DNA of 5,130 nt. Origin: Pseudomonadota bacterium. GTDB lineage: Bacteria; Myxococcota; Bradymonadia; UBA4248. Below the pieces are notes generated by a model. The model did not search any database and was not told where the DNA came from. It worked only from the letters and a program-made list of their open reading frames with translations. Shown here one piece after another: positions 4,144-5,130 of this stretch (position 1 is the stretch's first letter; the number at the start of each line of letters is the position of its first letter). Location: assembly GCA_017629415.1 (NCBI GenBank), contig JAGBXG010000113.1, positions 1 to 5,130 on the forward strand. Direction: 5' to 3'. The position numbers and the translations under genes are program-made.

Positions 4144-5130
4144 ATGGTCAGCGAAAGACGCCCCAATTCACGCGGTAATGGCGGTATGCATCGTGATTCA
4201 CGCCCGATGAACAATAGAGAACATGGTTATTCTGGTCCAAAACGCGAACCTCGTCCGCGCCCTGAATATGATGAAAACACCGTTTGGTATGATGTCAATT
4301 GCTCTGAATGCGGAGAAGCATTCCGTGTACCATTTGCCCCAGATCCTGACCGCAGTATTTTATGCAAAGCTTGTTTAAGAGCCTCTCGAGAAGCTCGTCG
4401 GCCGCATAGAAATCACGATTCATATCGCGAAAACACACGTCGCGACAGTTCATCTCGCGAGAACTCATATCGCGATAATGCAGCCAGCAGAACCGAGAGT
4501 TACAGCATTGTATGTTCGCATTGCGGTAAAAGCGATACCGTGCCTTTCCAGCCTTATGAAGGTAGCGTTGTGCTTTGCCGTGATTGTAAGAATAATCCTA
4601 ATGTTGAACGCATTGGGGGTAAAATTCAACATACGATTATTTGTGCCGTATGCGGCAAAGAAAATCGTGTTCCTTTTAAGCCGGATCCTGGCAGCCGTGT
4701 ACTTTGCCGTGAATGTCATGCTGCAGAACGCGAAGAAAAGCAACGTTCTCGCGAGTATTTTGCCAAAAATCATCCCTCTGTACTTAATAATGTCAAAACA
4801 CGCATTGAAATTCGTTGTGATCGCTGTGGCAGTCTCGATTCGTTACCTTTTGTGCCTAAGACACAAGGCCAAATTCTTTGTCGCCAGTGTGCTGAAAATA
4901 CTTTTGGGGATGCATGGGCACGTCGTAATCGCATTGGTGCCCGGGAATTTCCCTTTACTTGTGCGCGTTGCGCAGCACAGGACTTTGTGCCGTTTAAGCC
5001 TAAAGAAGATCAGGAACTGCTGTGCCGTCACTGTCTTGATGAACAAGCTGTGATTCGCCATGGTCGTCATGAACACAAACGTCATGATGCATTTACATGT
5101 GTCAGAAAGGCTGGAGAAACTTTAGACAAG
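4144..5130 (+). CDS. Arg-rich protein with five CxxC-x17-CxxC zinc-ribbon modules (3' partial)
   Basis: The frame is open from ATG 4144 to the right edge (329 codons) with no stop, so the C-terminus is missing. The start is supported by AAGAGG (4133-4138) 5 nt upstream. Residues 1-45 are Arg/Asn/Pro/Gly-rich and probably disordered. Five modules follow, each with exactly 17 residues between the Cys pairs: C53/C56/C74/C77, C124/C127/C145/C148, C167/C170/C188/C191, C225/C228/C246/C249 and C273/C276/C294/C297. Each has a core like VPFxP before a (L)CRxC second knuckle, such as RVPFKP and LCRECH. This matches the bacterial CxxC-x17-CxxC zinc-ribbon domain, whose molecular role is not established. 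Between modules 1 and 2 lies an Arg/Ser/Asn-rich linker (80-120) with SYRE/SYRD repeats. A further FTC at 317-319 may open a degenerate sixth module. Four cysteines per module should bind one zinc each. Nucleic-acid binding is plausible from the basic composition but is inference. No signal peptide, so cytoplasmic. Confidence 0.88.
   Translation, partial: MVSERRPNSRGNGGMHRDSRPMNNREHGYSGPKREPRPRPEYDENTVWYDVNCSECGEAFRVPFAPDPDRSILCKACLRASREARRPHRNHDSYRENTRRDSSSRENSYRDNAASRTESYSIVCSHCGKSDTVPFQPYEGSVVLCRDCKNNPNVERIGGKIQHTIICAVCGKENRVPFKPDPGSRVLCRECHAAEREEKQRSREYFAKNHPSVLNNVKTRIEIRCDRCGSLDSLPFVPKTQGQILCRQCAENTFGDAWARRNRIGAREFPFTCARCAAQDFVPFKPKEDQELLCRHCLDEQAVIRHGRHEHKRHDAFTCVRKAGETLDK
4420..4475 (+). 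repeat. Short repeated TCATMTCGCGA motif in the zinc-ribbon linker
   Basis: TCATATCGCGA occurs at 4420-4430 and 4465-4475, with a one-base variant TCATCTCGCGA at 4450-4460. All three are in frame and encode S-Y/S-R-E/D, giving the SYREN...SSREN...SYRDN pattern between zinc modules 1 and 2. This suggests that the basic linker grew by small in-frame duplications. Confidence 0.6.

Noticed and set aside
3948..4210. Short frames after the peptidase (ATG 3948, TTG 3968, ATG 3977)
   Set aside because: Poor or badly spaced ribosome binding sites, no recognisable protein features, and the TTG frame runs out of frame into the zinc-ribbon gene.
4478..5053. A 191-codon + frame inside the zinc-ribbon gene
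   Set aside because: It is a shifted-frame shadow of the zinc-ribbon gene, which shows five precise Cys modules; the shifted product has no recognisable domain and no ribosome binding site.

Overview
The window looks like chromosomal DNA of a Gram-negative bacterium of moderate to low GC. Two proteins carry Sec-type signal peptides and one is a membrane-anchored periplasmic peptidase. A gammaproteobacterium is my best guess, but nothing here fixes the taxon. All supported genes lie on the + strand. No tRNA, rRNA, CRISPR array, transposase or phage gene was seen.

Layout: (1) 3-305 is the 3' end of a gene for a Ser/Arg/Pro/Thr low-complexity protein whose start lies off the left edge. It contains a perfect 39-bp tandem duplication and ends at a strong intrinsic terminator (326-356). 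(2) 357-592 is an AT-rich intergenic stretch with a plausible promoter. (3) 593-1756 encodes a cytoplasmic calcineurin-like (PPP-type) metallophosphoesterase. It is joined by an ATGA overlap to (4) 1753-2511, a secreted TPR-repeat protein, so the two very likely form an operon. (5) 2512-2867 is a 356-bp gap. Its core (2556-2716) is about 70% GC, full of nested hairpins, and sharply different from its AT-rich flank (about 39% GC). It looks like an inserted or dispersed structured element. (6) 2868-3935 encodes an HExxH metallopeptidase of the peptidase-MA-like type, with an N-terminal signal peptide and a C-terminal membrane anchor. It has a good ribosome binding site and a consensus -35 box upstream. 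(7) 3936-4143 is a leader region with a possible promoter and an 8-bp inverted repeat. (8) 4144 to the right edge is an open, right-truncated gene for an Arg-rich protein with five CxxC-x17-CxxC zinc-ribbon modules. It has no stop codon inside the window and is easily missed by callers that require one.

How the genes work together: only the phosphoesterase and TPR genes have a direct sequence link (overlapping stop and start). The other genes appear to be separate transcription units that share only orientation. The least conventional items are the five-module zinc-ribbon protein, the GC-rich structured intergenic element and the repeat-bearing Ser/Arg-rich tail. None of them is proven here to be a new system.
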